A stretch of 37,260 nt of DNA, from positions 1-37,260 of the forward strand of contig NZ_JAPDPJ010000059.1 in the NCBI RefSeq assembly GCF_026013605.1, in the 5' to 3' direction. Positions 16,260 through 24,676 of the stretch are shown here, piece by piece. The stretch's first letter is position 1. Each line of letters opens with the position of its first letter. The position numbers were made by a program, and so were the translations under genes. Source of the stretch: Plebeiibacterium sediminum (lineage in GTDB: Bacteria; Bacteroidota; Bacteroidia; Bacteroidales; Marinilabiliaceae). The notes below the pieces were generated by a model. That model worked only from the letters and a program-made list of their open reading frames with translations. It had not been told where the DNA came from and ran no database searches.

Positions 16260-17624
16260 TTAAGCAAACAAAAGTTTAAAGGCCTCTTCTAGTTTACTGA
16301 CTTGCACAATTTGAATATCAAACTTTTTCAAATCCAAACCTTTATTAAACTTAGGGATAATAATTTGTTCAAATCCTAATTTTGCAGCTTCACCGATACG
16401 TTGTTCTATTCTTGTTACAGGTCTGATTTCTCCAGACAAACCAACCTCTCCTGCCACACAAACATTTTGAGATAAAGAAACATCAATATTTGACGATAAA
16501 ATAGCACAAACCACTGCTAAATCAATTGACGGATCATTTACTCTAATACCTCCTGCAATATTTAAAAATACATCTTTAACCGCCAACTTAAAACCAGCTC
16601 TCTTTTCCAGAACAGCCAATAACATATTCAACCTACGCAAATCAAATCCTGTTGAAGAACGTTGTGGCATTCCATAAGCGGCAGTACTCACCAAAGCCTG
16701 AACTTCTATTAAAAAAGGCCTCATTCCCTCAATTGCAGCAGCAATTGAAACACCACTTAAGTTTTGGTTATAGTGAGATAATAATAATTCGGAAGGATTA
16801 ACAACTTCTCGTAATCCATCTCCTAACATTTCAAATATTCCTATTTCTGCTGTAGAGCCAAAACGATTTTTTATCGATCTCAAAATACGATACATATGAT
16901 TACGATCGCCTTCAAACTGAAGAACTACATCTACCATATGCTCTAAAACCTTAGGACCAGCCAAGCTCCCCTCTTTATTAATATGTCCAATTAATATAAC
17001 AGGGAGATTTTTTTCTTTTGCTACTCTTAAAATAGAACCAGTACATTCTCTGATTTGAGAAACACTCCCTGGCAAAGAATCAATAGCTTCACTACTTATT
17101 GTTTGAATAGAATCAACAACCAACAAATCGGGAGATACATTTTTTATATGCCCCAGAATCTTCTCCATAGAAGTTTCACTTACCACCAGGCAATTATCAC
17201 CTCCTTTATGAATTCGATCGGCACGTAATTTTATCTGCTGGGGACTTTCTTCTCCTGAAACATAAAGTACTTTTCTAGACTCAACCTTTAAGGCCATCTG
17301 AAGTACTAAAGTAGACTTTCCTATACCAGGTTCTCCTCCCACTAATATTAGAGATCCGGGAACCATACCTCCTCCTAAAACGCGATCTAACTCTTTATTT
17401 GAAGTATTTATTCTTGGAAGTTCTGATATTTCAATATTTTTTATGGCCTCAGGTTTTGCTGACTCACTTTGAAAAAAAGTCTGTGCACCGGAACTTTTCG
17501 AAACTTTAACAACAAGCTCCTCAACAAACGTATTCCACTGTCCGCAGGAATTACACTTACCAATCCATTTAGGAGATTCTGTTCCACAATTCTGACAAAC
17601 AAAAACTGATTTAGACTTGGCCAT
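16260..17624 (-). CDS. radA: DNA repair protein RadA
   Basis: RadA is a hexameric RecA-like helicase that promotes branch migration during recombination and DNA repair. The 454-aa protein has the N-terminal C4 zinc finger (Cys10, Cys13, Cys24, Cys27), Walker A GGEPGIGKST (96-105), a Walker B (DLLVVDSIQ, about 165-173), the RadA-specific KNRFG motif near residue 252, and a Lon-protease-like C-terminal domain (about 275-454), which serves a structural and DNA-binding role. The gene begins 16 nt after rfaE2 and is very likely co-transcribed with it. A reverse-strand hairpin may lie at the end of the gene but is imperfect. Confidence 0.97.
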   Translation of the reverse strand: MAKSKSVFVCQNCGTESPKWIGKCNSCGQWNTFVEELVVKVSKSSGAQTFFQSESAKPEAIKNIEISELPRINTSNKELDRVLGGGMVPGSLILVGGEPGIGKSTLVLQMALKVESRKVLYVSGEESPQQIKLRADRIHKGGDNCLVVSETSMEKILGHIKNVSPDLLVVDSIQTISSEAIDSLPGSVSQIRECTGSILRVAKEKNLPVILIGHINKEGSLAGPKVLEHMVDVVLQFEGDRNHMYRILRSIKNRFGSTAEIGIFEMLGDGLREVVNPSELLLSHYNQNLSGVSIAAAIEGMRPFLIEVQALVSTAAYGMPQRSSTGFDLRRLNMLLAVLEKRAGFKLAVKDVFLNIAGGIRVNDPSIDLAVVCAILSSNIDVSLSQNVCVAGEVGLSGEIRPVTRIEQRIGEAAKLGFEQIIIPKFNKGLDLKKFDIQIVQVSKLEEAFKLLFA

Positions 17625-17640
17625 ATTAAATGATTTACAA

Positions 17641-18150
17641 CTATTTAAGATTTGCTTTTACTTCTTCTGATATTTTTTCAATAATATTGGTAGTAGAAAA
17701 TCCCTCGACAAAAGTGATTGTTTCAACAGAACCACCTCGTCCGGTTACCACATCATATCCAACAATATCTTCCGGTTTATAGTCTGCTCCTTTCACTAAC
17801 ACATCCGGTTGAACTGTTTTTATTAGTTCATAAGGCGTATCCTCATCGAACAAAACCACTACATCAATAAAACCCAAAGCTGCCAATAAAACCGCCCTAC
17901 TATCTTCATCTACAATTGGTCTTGAAGGACCTTTTAAACGTTGAACAGATGAATCTGTATTTAAACCTAAAACCAATTTACTTCCTTTTTCAGCAGCTTT
18001 AGCCAAATATTCAACATGTCCTCTATGAACCAAATCAAAACAACCATTGGTAAAAACAACCTTTTCACCTTGACTTTGCCACGCTGACACTATTTCTTTC
18101 GCTTTTTCTGCCGAAACAATTTTAGATTTAAAATCACATTTCTGATTCAT
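17641..18150 (-). CDS. rfaE2: D-glycero-beta-D-manno-heptose 1-phosphate adenylyltransferase
   Basis: This cytidylyltransferase-fold enzyme adenylates heptose-1-phosphate to make ADP-heptose for the LPS inner core; it equals the C-terminal half of E. coli HldE. Motifs are FTNGCFDLVHRGHVEYL, with the catalytic HRGH, and VDEDSRAVLLAALG; a later segment is VKGADYKPEDIVG. The open frame reaches a TTG at 18174, but that codon sits in the T-tract of a terminator hairpin (18161-18193), so I start at the ATG at 18150, giving 169 aa. It heads a two-gene unit with radA (16-nt gap). The kinase half (RfaE1) is not in this window. Confidence 0.93.
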   Translation of the reverse strand: MNQKCDFKSKIVSAEKAKEIVSAWQSQGEKVVFTNGCFDLVHRGHVEYLAKAAEKGSKLVLGLNTDSSVQRLKGPSRPIVDEDSRAVLLAALGFIDVVVLFDEDTPYELIKTVQPDVLVKGADYKPEDIVGYDVVTGRGGSVETITFVEGFSTTNIIEKISEEVKANLK

Positions 18151-18160
18151 ACTATCAATA

Positions 18161-18193
18161 GGATTAAAAAACAAACCCCGGGATTAACCGGGG
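18161..18193 (-). terminator. Intrinsic terminator between panD and rfaE2
   Basis: On the minus strand CCCCGG, a 6-nt loop and CCGGGG (18176-18193) are followed by TTTGTTTTTT. The hairpin ends the panC-panD transcript. Its T-tract stops only 11 nt before the ATG of rfaE2 at 18150, leaving almost no room for a separate rfaE2 promoter, so rfaE2-radA may depend on read-through. Confidence 0.85.
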
Positions 18194-18221
18194 CTTATTC
18201 AAGATTATTTAATTAATACTC

Positions 18222-18575
18222 TTAAACCAATTTATTAGTTTCTGTATCAGGAAATACAAAAACAGGCTTGTACTGTTTTGCTTCCTCCAGAGGCATAGAT
18301 GCATATGTAATAATAATAATGATATCACCTACAGCTACTTTTCTAGCTGCAGCACCATTTAAACATATTACACCAGATCCTCGCTCTCCTTTAATAACAT
18401 AGGTTTCTAGACGCTCACCATTATTGTTATTAACTACCTGAACCTTTTCGTTCTCAATAATTGTGGCAGCATCCATAAGATCTTCATCTATGGTAATACT
18501 TCCCACATAATTTAAATTTGCCTCTGTTACCGAGACATTGTGTAGTTTAGACTTTACAACTTCAACATTCATCAT
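18222..18575 (-). CDS. panD: Aspartate 1-decarboxylase (pyruvoyl enzyme)
   Basis: PanD converts L-aspartate to beta-alanine for pantothenate synthesis. The 117-aa proenzyme is expected to cleave itself between Gly25 and Ser26 ([10 protein letters not shown]), making the pyruvoyl cofactor on the new N-terminal serine. Other PanD landmarks are [16 protein letters not shown] (about 63-78) and the following [10 protein letters not shown]. The frame opens with two consecutive Met codons (18575 and 18572); either could be used. The start overlaps the end of panC by 11-14 nt, so the two pantothenate genes are translationally coupled. Confidence 0.97.
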   Translation of the reverse strand: MMNVEVVKSKLHNVSVTEANLNYVGSITIDEDLMDAATIIENEKVQVVNNNNGERLETYVIKGERGSGVICLNGAAARKVAVGDIIIIITYASMPLEEAKQYKPVFVFPDTETNKLV

Positions 18576-19422
18576 GAAAGGTTTTGTAAATCAAATTATC
18601 TATTAATCTTACCTTATCTGCAAACACAGCTATACAACCTACAATATAATCACTCTTACTCCAATCGTCAACAGGTTGTAGCGTATTTCCATCTACGATA
18701 TTAAAATATTCTACTTTTAAGAGAGCAGAGTCGTTAATTTTTTCGGTCACAAAATTAACAACTTCTTTTATATTTTTAGTGTCAATTAGCTTTTTAGATT
18801 CAAATAATGTTTTTGAAATAAGAACAGCTTCTTTTCTGTGTTCTTCATCCAACAGCGCATTCCTTGAGCTCATGGCTAATCCATCACTTTCTCTGACAAT
18901 ACTGCAAGGAACGATTTCAATGTTATAATTCAACATTTCAGTCATTCGCTTTATAATTGCTAATTGCTGAAAATCCTTCTCTCCAAAGAAAGCTTTATCT
19001 GGTTGAACCAAATCAAAAAACCGACTTACTACCTGTGCTACCCCATTGAAGTGCCCAGGACGAAATTCTCCTTCCATTACTTTATCCAGAGTACCAAAGT
19101 CAAAAATCCGTTCATCCTTCTCCGGATATACCTCTTCAACAGTAGGATGATATAAAATACTACAAGCTGTACCTTCCAGCTTTTTTATATCATCATCCAA
19201 TGTGCGTGGATAATTTTTAAGATCATCTGCATTATTAAACTGATTGGGATTTACAAATACACTGACTACAATTACATCAGCCATTTGTGACGCTTTATTC
19301 ACAAGTGAAATATGACCTTGGTGAAGCGCACCCATTGTTGGAACAAATCCAATCGTCTTACCGAGGGACTTACTTTGGTCAATTAAGCTCCTAAGTTCCT
19401 CTGCCTTAACAACAATATCCAT
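18562..19422 (-). CDS. panC: Pantothenate synthetase (pantoate--beta-alanine ligase)
   Basis: PanC joins pantoate and beta-alanine using ATP, the final step of vitamin B5 synthesis, directly using the product of the overlapping panD gene. Motifs: [17 protein letters not shown] with the HxGH class-I adenylyltransferase signature, [15 protein letters not shown], and SSRNALLD. The open frame extends upstream to 19488, but that would add 22 hydrophobic, tyrosine-rich residues foreign to the family. The ATG at 19422 ([11 protein letters not shown]) gives 286 aa, the normal length, and is preferred. Confidence 0.96.
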   Translation of the reverse strand: MDIVVKAEELRSLIDQSKSLGKTIGFVPTMGALHQGHISLVNKASQMADVIVVSVFVNPNQFNNADDLKNYPRTLDDDIKKLEGTACSILYHPTVEEVYPEKDERIFDFGTLDKVMEGEFRPGHFNGVAQVVSRFFDLVQPDKAFFGEKDFQQLAIIKRMTEMLNYNIEIVPCSIVRESDGLAMSSRNALLDEEHRKEAVLISKTLFESKKLIDTKNIKEVVNFVTEKINDSALLKVEYFNIVDGNTLQPVDDWSKSDYIVGCIAVFADKVRLIDNLIYKTFHDEC

Positions 19423-19752
19423 ATTTAATTTCAAAAAAACGCCCCAAAGTAAATAATAATAACAATACAATAAAAGTACTCCTGTCATTTATATTGTAAT
19501 ATTGCTTTTTACAATTTTAATTAACGGAAAATAATAAACATAAAAAACTTCATTATATTCTATTTTTCAACACATTAAAAAAATAAACTAAGGACATTTC
19601 AACCATTATAACCATACTAAAATTTAAGTTTTTTTAAACATCCAGAGCCCTATCTGATAAGAATTTAAAAACGGACTACTTTGTTTGAGAACTTTATTTT
19701 TGTTAATTTTGCACCTTAATTATTTTCAATAGCAATATTTGACCACAATAAG
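19423..19752. other. Divergent intergenic region panC / glycogen-synthase-like gene
   Basis: The 330-nt AT-rich gap between divergent genes has no coding potential I can support. It contains a good promoter for the rightward gene (19680-19711). I did not find an equally good promoter for panC. Confidence 0.6.
19680..19711 (+). promoter_or_regulatory. Bacteroidota-type promoter of the glycogen-synthase-like gene
   Basis: TTTG (19680-19683), a 20-nt spacer and TAATTTTG (19704-19711) match the phylum consensus TTTG-N19-21-TAnnTTTG exactly. Transcription would start near 19718, leaving a leader of about 35 nt before the ATG at 19753. This is the best promoter match I found in the window. Confidence 0.75.
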
Positions 19753-20562
19753 ATGGAAAAAACAAAGGTTTTATTTATTTCCCAAGAAATCACCCCATAC
19801 CTTCCCGAATCGCATATGTCGAAGATTGGAAGATATCTACCTCAAGGAATACAAGAAAAAGGAAAAGAAATCAGAACTTTCATGCCTCGTTTTGGGTGTA
19901 TTAATGAAAGAAGGAACCAGCTTCATGAGGTAATCCGTTTGTCGGGAATGAATTTAATCATTGATGATACTGATCACCCTTTAATTATAAAGGTGGCTTC
20001 AATTCAATCAGCTCGTATGCAGGTATATTTTATCGACAATGAAGATTATTTCCATAGAAAATCTACTTTAGTTGATAAAGAAGGGAAGGAACATGAAGAC
20101 AATGATGAAAGAGCGATATTTTTTGCACGTGGGGTATTAGAAACTACTAAAAAATTAAGATGGACTCCGGATATTATTCACTGCCACGGTTGGTTTACCG
20201 GATTGGTTCCATTGTATATTAAAAAAGCAATGAATGAGGATCCTCATTTTGCCAATTCAAAATTAGTTTACTCTGTTTATAACGATGATTTTAAGCAAGA
20301 ATTTCCTGCTTCATTCCCAGATAAATTTACTTTAGAAGGAGTTGAAAGTTCAGACTATGAAGGCCTTACTCCTTTCAATCACAAAAACCTGAGCAAATTA
20401 GCTATGAATTTTAGTGATGGAGTTATTCAGGGACATCCTGATGCCAATAGTGAAATTATTGAATATGCAAAAGGATCAGGAAAACCATTTTTAGATTATC
20501 AAGACGAAGAAAATTACATTGACGCATTCAATAGTTTCTACGACAGTCTTCTTGACAAATAA
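19753..20562 (+). CDS. Glycogen/starch synthase-like protein, N-terminal domain only
   Basis: The 269-aa protein matches the N-terminal Rossmann domain of GT5 glycogen synthases: KVLFISQEITPYLPES at the start, then FFARGVLETTKKL and the strongly conserved PDIIHCHGWFTGLVPLYIK near residue 140. The C-terminal Rossmann domain, which carries most of the ADP-glucose site in full-length enzymes of about 480 aa, is missing. The KTGGL motif near the N-terminus is changed to SKIGR. It is therefore probably not an ordinary glycogen synthase. Short versions of this protein divergent from panC are, as far as I recall, common in Bacteroidetes. A strong promoter precedes it and a strong terminator follows, so it is a single-gene unit. 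Confidence 0.85.
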   Translation: MEKTKVLFISQEITPYLPESHMSKIGRYLPQGIQEKGKEIRTFMPRFGCINERRNQLHEVIRLSGMNLIIDDTDHPLIIKVASIQSARMQVYFIDNEDYFHRKSTLVDKEGKEHEDNDERAIFFARGVLETTKKLRWTPDIIHCHGWFTGLVPLYIKKAMNEDPHFANSKLVYSVYNDDFKQEFPASFPDKFTLEGVESSDYEGLTPFNHKNLSKLAMNFSDGVIQGHPDANSEIIEYAKGSGKPFLDYQDEENYIDAFNSFYDSLLDK

Positions 20563-20589
20563 GCAATTATTAGTTAATTAAATAATTAC

Positions 20590-20626
20590 AACTGCCATGC
20601 ATAAAAAAGCATGGCAGTTTTTTTTG
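20590..20626 (+). terminator. Strong intrinsic terminator after the glycogen-synthase-like gene
   Basis: AACTGCCATGC (20590-20600) pairs perfectly with GCATGGCAGTT (20609-20619) around an 8-nt loop and is followed by a run of T. It lies 28 nt after the stop at 20562 and separates this gene from the next. Confidence 0.92.
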
Positions 20627-20718
20627 GTAGTCATTTAAGATTATTATTTTATCTTATTATTATTTACCTTCATCATATTTTACTAGACTCTTAATATTCT
20701 TTATAATATATTAATTAA

Positions 20719-22704
20719 ATGATAAAAACTTCAGGTTCCATAAACTATAGAAATCTCAACGCTAAAGAAATTAAAACTCTTGAACAGCAAAATTGTAACT
20801 CAATAGACGGTTGGGAAAGTATTTTTGTTGTTGAGAATTTCATTCCTGATCATATAAAATCCACTACCTTTTCTGGCACAAATTACATTGGTATATTAAA
20901 TCATAAAATATCGAATCACCATATTCATGATTATTCTGGCATATACAATGCACATATTCATAATTGTACCATTGGAAATAATTCATACATAAAAAATATT
21001 GGATGCAGTATCTCAAACTACAAAGTTGAAGATAATTGCATATTGATAAACATTGATTCTATTCAAGTGAATCAGGAAAGCTTTTTTGGAAATGGAGAAG
21101 TTATTAATCCAATTAATGAAGCTGGTGGCAGGGATATTTATATGTACAATGAACTATCTGTACATACCGCTTACATTATGGCATTCTATGGCTATAAACC
21201 AGAACTTCAAAAGCAATTAAAAGAATTAGTATCTGATTATGCTACTTCAATTAAATCAAGCAAAGGAACTATTGGTACTAATTCTGTTATAAAAAATAGT
21301 GGTAGTATTATTAATGTAAACTTTGGTTCACATTGCATCATTGAAGGAATCACTAAGCTGGTAGATGGAACTGTTAATAGTAACCAGGAAGCTCCTAGTT
21401 ATGTAGGTTTTAATGTATCAGCTTCTAAATTTATATTTTCAACCAGTTCTACAGTTAATGATGGAGCTCATCTTCAGCATTGTTTTGTGGGCCAGGGATG
21501 TGAAATATCCAATCACTTCACCGCTGAGAACTCTGTGTTTTTTAGTAATAGCCAGTGCCTTCAAGGTGAAGCTTGTGCTATTTTCGCAGGTCCTTACACT
21601 GTTACTCATCATAAATCAAGCCTACTAATTGCTGGCTATTATTCCTTCTTTAATGCAGGAAGTGGTACAAATCAAAGCAACCACATGTACAAGTTAGGCC
21701 CGGTACATCAGGGCATCATTGAAAGAGGGAGCAAAACAGGAAGTGATTCGTATATTTTATGGCCGGGTAAAATTGGAACTTTCACTATGGTTTTAGGGCG
21801 ACATTATGGCAATCCAGACACTTCTGAGTTACCTTTTTCATACTTGATTGAAGATAATGGGAAAAGTGTTTTAATGCCTGCCCAGAATCTTTTTAGTGTT
21901 GGAACAACCAGAGATGTGGAAAAATGGCCACAAAGAGACAAACGTAAAGGTTCAACTTTTTATGACCAGGTTATATCTGAGGCCTTAAATCCTTTTACCA
22001 TTAACAAGATCATACAAGCTATCGAAGTATTAAAAAAACTTCAGGATAAAGCATCGGCACAAGCAAAACATGTACTATACAAAAACACTCAAATAACATT
22101 AGGATCTTTAAACCGAGGTTTAAAAATTTACGAACAAGCGCTTATTAAATATATTGGTGATGAATTGGTAAATTTATTTGAAGAAAAATCCTATTCAGAT
22201 CATATTAACAATAACAAATACACAATAGAATCAATAAACCAATGGATTGATCTTGGAGGATTAATCTGTAAAGAAAGCGATATCTTAAGTTTTGAATCAA
22301 AAGTTATATCTGAAGAAATAAGTATTAGTAACCTCAATTCTTTCTTCAAAAAACTATTTGATAACTATGCTAAAGATAAAAAGGAACACATTTTTCAGGT
22401 TCTAAAAGGTTATTTTGATATTGAGATAAATTCATGCTCAAAGGAACAAATTCATCACTTTATTGAGCTTTGGATGGAAAACAATAGTAAAATAACTGCC
22501 TCAATAAAAATGGATGCAAAAAAGGAATTCAATCCAAAAACTATGATTGGATTTGGACAGGATGGAGATGAAATGTCAATGAAAGATGATTTTGACGCAG
22601 TAAGAGGAACCTTTGAAGAAAACTCTTTTATAAAATCATTAAATAAAAACCTTGAAAACAATAATACTATAGGTCAAAAAATATTAGATTCTTTAAATAA
22701 TTAA
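20719..22704 (+). CDS. DUF4954-type left-handed beta-helix protein
   Basis: The 661-aa protein looks like the DUF4954 family of Bacteroidetes, whose function is unknown to me. Two stretches of hexapeptide-like repeats, as in left-handed parallel beta-helix acyl- and nucleotidyl-transferases, are visible at about 50-115 (GILNHKI, GIYNAHI, NCTIGNNSYI) and 185-340 (GTIGTNSVI, VNFGSHCII, STVNDGAHL, CFVGQGCEI). A conserved-looking core follows (GSKTGSDSYILWPGKIGTF near 335-353, then MVLGRHYGNPDTSELPFSYL). The C-terminal part (about 410-661) is helical. There is no signal peptide. glmS starts 64 nt downstream on the same strand, so a role in amino-sugar or envelope precursor metabolism is possible but unproven. 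Confidence 0.82.
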   Translation: MIKTSGSINYRNLNAKEIKTLEQQNCNSIDGWESIFVVENFIPDHIKSTTFSGTNYIGILNHKISNHHIHDYSGIYNAHIHNCTIGNNSYIKNIGCSISNYKVEDNCILINIDSIQVNQESFFGNGEVINPINEAGGRDIYMYNELSVHTAYIMAFYGYKPELQKQLKELVSDYATSIKSSKGTIGTNSVIKNSGSIINVNFGSHCIIEGITKLVDGTVNSNQEAPSYVGFNVSASKFIFSTSSTVNDGAHLQHCFVGQGCEISNHFTAENSVFFSNSQCLQGEACAIFAGPYTVTHHKSSLLIAGYYSFFNAGSGTNQSNHMYKLGPVHQGIIERGSKTGSDSYILWPGKIGTFTMVLGRHYGNPDTSELPFSYLIEDNGKSVLMPAQNLFSVGTTRDVEKWPQRDKRKGSTFYDQVISEALNPFTINKIIQAIEVLKKLQDKASAQAKHVLYKNTQITLGSLNRGLKIYEQALIKYIGDELVNLFEEKSYSDHINNNKYTIESINQWIDLGGLICKESDILSFESKVISEEISISNLNSFFKKLFDNYAKDKKEHIFQVLKGYFDIEINSCSKEQIHHFIELWMENNSKITASIKMDAKKEFNPKTMIGFGQDGDEMSMKDDFDAVRGTFEENSFIKSLNKNLENNNTIGQKILDSLNN

Positions 22705-22705
22705 T

Positions 22706-22748
22706 TAACAGATACGTAATCACCCCTTAAGAATTGTCATATCTGTTA
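22706..22748. repeat. 9-bp inverted repeat in the glmS leader
   Basis: TAACAGATA (22706-22714) and TATCTGTTA (22740-22748) are perfect reverse complements separated by 25 nt and end 20 nt before the glmS ATG. No T-tract follows on either strand, which argues against a terminator. It could be an operator or a leader hairpin. Confidence 0.5.
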
Positions 22749-22768
22749 GGAAAATAAAAAATCAAACT

Positions 22769-24604
22769 ATGTGTGGAATTGTAGCTTATGTAGGTGAAAA
22801 ACCTGCTTATCCAATACTTATTAAAGGACTCCAAAGGCTTGAGTACAGAGGTTATGACTCAGCTGGGGTTGCCCTTATTAATTCGGGCACCCATACCTAT
22901 AAAAAAATGGGAAAGGTTAAAGACCTTGATAAGTATGCAAAAGACAAAAACATTATTGGGAACATTGGAATTGGTCATACACGATGGGCAACTCACGGAG
23001 AGCCAAATGACGCTAATGCTCACCCACATACTTCTATGAATGGAAAATTTACTCTGGTACACAATGGTATTATTGAAAATTATGCCCACTTGAAAAAAGA
23101 ATTAATAAACAGAGGTTATAAATTTGAAAGTGAAACAGACACTGAAGTACTGGTAAATTTTATTGAAAGCATTTATCTAGAGCAAAAAGTTGATGCTGAA
23201 ATAGCTGTAAGAGTTGCATTATCAAGAGTTATTGGTGCCTATGGATTAGTTATTTCATGTGAGGATGAAAAAGATAAATTAATTGCAGCAAGAAAAGGTA
23301 GTCCTTTGGTAATTGGAGTTGGAGACAATGAATATTTCCTTGCTTCAGATGCTTCTCCTATCATTGAATATACAGATCAGGTAATTTATCTAAATGATGA
23401 AGATGTAGCAATACTTACTAAAAACGATCTTGTTTTAAAGAACATACAAAACGACAAACAAAAACCTAAAATTCAAAAGGTTGAATTAAGCATTGATGAA
23501 ATTGATAAGAATGGTTATGAACATTACATGCTTAAAGAAATTCACGAACAACCACATTCTATTGGAGATACCTTCAGAGGTAGAATTTCTATTGACAAAA
23601 CAAAAATATTTTTAGGTGGAATAATTGATGTGATGCCAAAATTAACCCAGGCAAAACGTATTATTATTATTGCTTGTGGTACTTCATGGCATGCAGGATT
23701 GGTAGGTGAATATCTATTTGAAGAATACGCCAGAATACCTGTTGAAGTTGAGTATGCCTCTGAATTCAGATATCGAAATCCAATCATTACTCCTGACGAT
23801 GTAATTATTGCCATATCTCAAAGCGGAGAAACAGCTGATACTTTGGCAGCCATAAAAATGGCAAAAAAACAAGGTGCAACCATCATTGGTATTTGTAATG
23901 TAGTTGGTTCTTCAATTCCTCGCGAAACACATGCGGGCGTATACACGCATGCCGGAATTGAAATTGGAGTTGCGTCCACAAAAGCATTTACTTCTCAAGT
24001 TACCGTTCTTACCATGATGGCCTTCATGATTGGAAGAAAAAGAGGTACTTTATATGATGAATTATATAAGAAATTAATTCACGAATTAACACTGGTTCCT
24101 GAGAAGATCGACATCATTCTAAAATCAGAAAATTACATTAAAGGAATAGCTGAAATGTATAAAGATGCAACCAATGCTTTGTATTTAGGTAGAGGTTGTT
24201 TATTCCCTGTTGCTCTTGAAGGTGCCTTGAAGCTTAAAGAGATTTCATATATTCATGCAGAAGGTTACCCTGCTGCGGAAATGAAACATGGCCCTATTGC
24301 ATTAATTGATCAGAATATGCCTGTTTGTGTCATTGCAACAAAGGATAAATCATACGAAAAGATTGTAAGCAACATTCAGGAAGTTAAGGCCAGAAATGGG
24401 ATTGTAATTGCCATTGTTACTAAAGGCGATGAGACCATTAATAATTTAGCTAATCATGTAATTGAAGTTCCTGATTGTCACGAATCTATCGCTCCTCTAT
24501 TAACTGTTATTCCTTTACAAATTATGTCATACTACATAGCTTTAATGAGAGGTTGTAATGTAGATCAGCCCCGAAATTTAGCAAAATCAGTTACTGTTGA
24601 GTAA
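22769..24604 (+). CDS. glmS: Glutamine--fructose-6-phosphate aminotransferase (isomerizing)
   Basis: GlmS makes glucosamine-6-phosphate from fructose-6-phosphate and glutamine, the entry step to peptidoglycan and LPS amino sugars. The 611-aa protein has the N-terminal nucleophile Cys2 (MCGIVAYVG), the glutaminase motif GHTRWATHGEPND (about 71-83) and HNGIIENY, then two SIS isomerase domains (about 285-420 and 455-600) with CGTSWHAG, ISQSGETADT and ASTKAFTSQ. It ends in the expected AKSVTVE, which places the C-terminal loop in the active site. It follows the DUF4954 gene by 64 nt and ends at a bidirectional terminator. I see no glmS ribozyme-like sequence. Confidence 0.98.
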   Translation: MCGIVAYVGEKPAYPILIKGLQRLEYRGYDSAGVALINSGTHTYKKMGKVKDLDKYAKDKNIIGNIGIGHTRWATHGEPNDANAHPHTSMNGKFTLVHNGIIENYAHLKKELINRGYKFESETDTEVLVNFIESIYLEQKVDAEIAVRVALSRVIGAYGLVISCEDEKDKLIAARKGSPLVIGVGDNEYFLASDASPIIEYTDQVIYLNDEDVAILTKNDLVLKNIQNDKQKPKIQKVELSIDEIDKNGYEHYMLKEIHEQPHSIGDTFRGRISIDKTKIFLGGIIDVMPKLTQAKRIIIIACGTSWHAGLVGEYLFEEYARIPVEVEYASEFRYRNPIITPDDVIIAISQSGETADTLAAIKMAKKQGATIIGICNVVGSSIPRETHAGVYTHAGIEIGVASTKAFTSQVTVLTMMAFMIGRKRGTLYDELYKKLIHELTLVPEKIDIILKSENYIKGIAEMYKDATNALYLGRGCLFPVALEGALKLKEISYIHAEGYPAAEMKHGPIALIDQNMPVCVIATKDKSYEKIVSNIQEVKARNGIVIAIVTKGDETINNLANHVIEVPDCHESIAPLLTVIPLQIMSYYIALMRGCNVDQPRNLAKSVTVE

Positions 24605-24621
24605 TTGAATATTTTCACCAT

Positions 24622-24658
24622 AAAAAAAAGCCGGGCTTGTGAACCCGGCTTTTTCTTT
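24622..24658. terminator. Bidirectional intrinsic terminator between glmS and glyS
   Basis: An A8 run, GCCGGG (24630-24635), an 8-nt loop, CCCGGC (24644-24649) and TTTTT form a GC-rich hairpin with U-tracts for both strands. It lies between the convergent stops of glmS (24604) and glyS (24677). Confidence 0.93.
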
Positions 24659-24676
24659 ATATACTGATTTTATGTA

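Noticed and set aside
19423-19488. N-terminal extension of PanC
   Set aside because: The 22 extra residues are hydrophobic and tyrosine-rich, unlike PanC enzymes, and the ATG at 19422 gives the normal protein.
22705-22768. glmS ribozyme
   Set aside because: The gap is too short for the ribozyme fold and lacks its core; only a simple inverted repeat is present.
22794-23089. Short open frames on both strands inside the start of glmS
   Set aside because: They overlap the strongly conserved glutaminase coding sequence in other frames and encode nothing recognisable.
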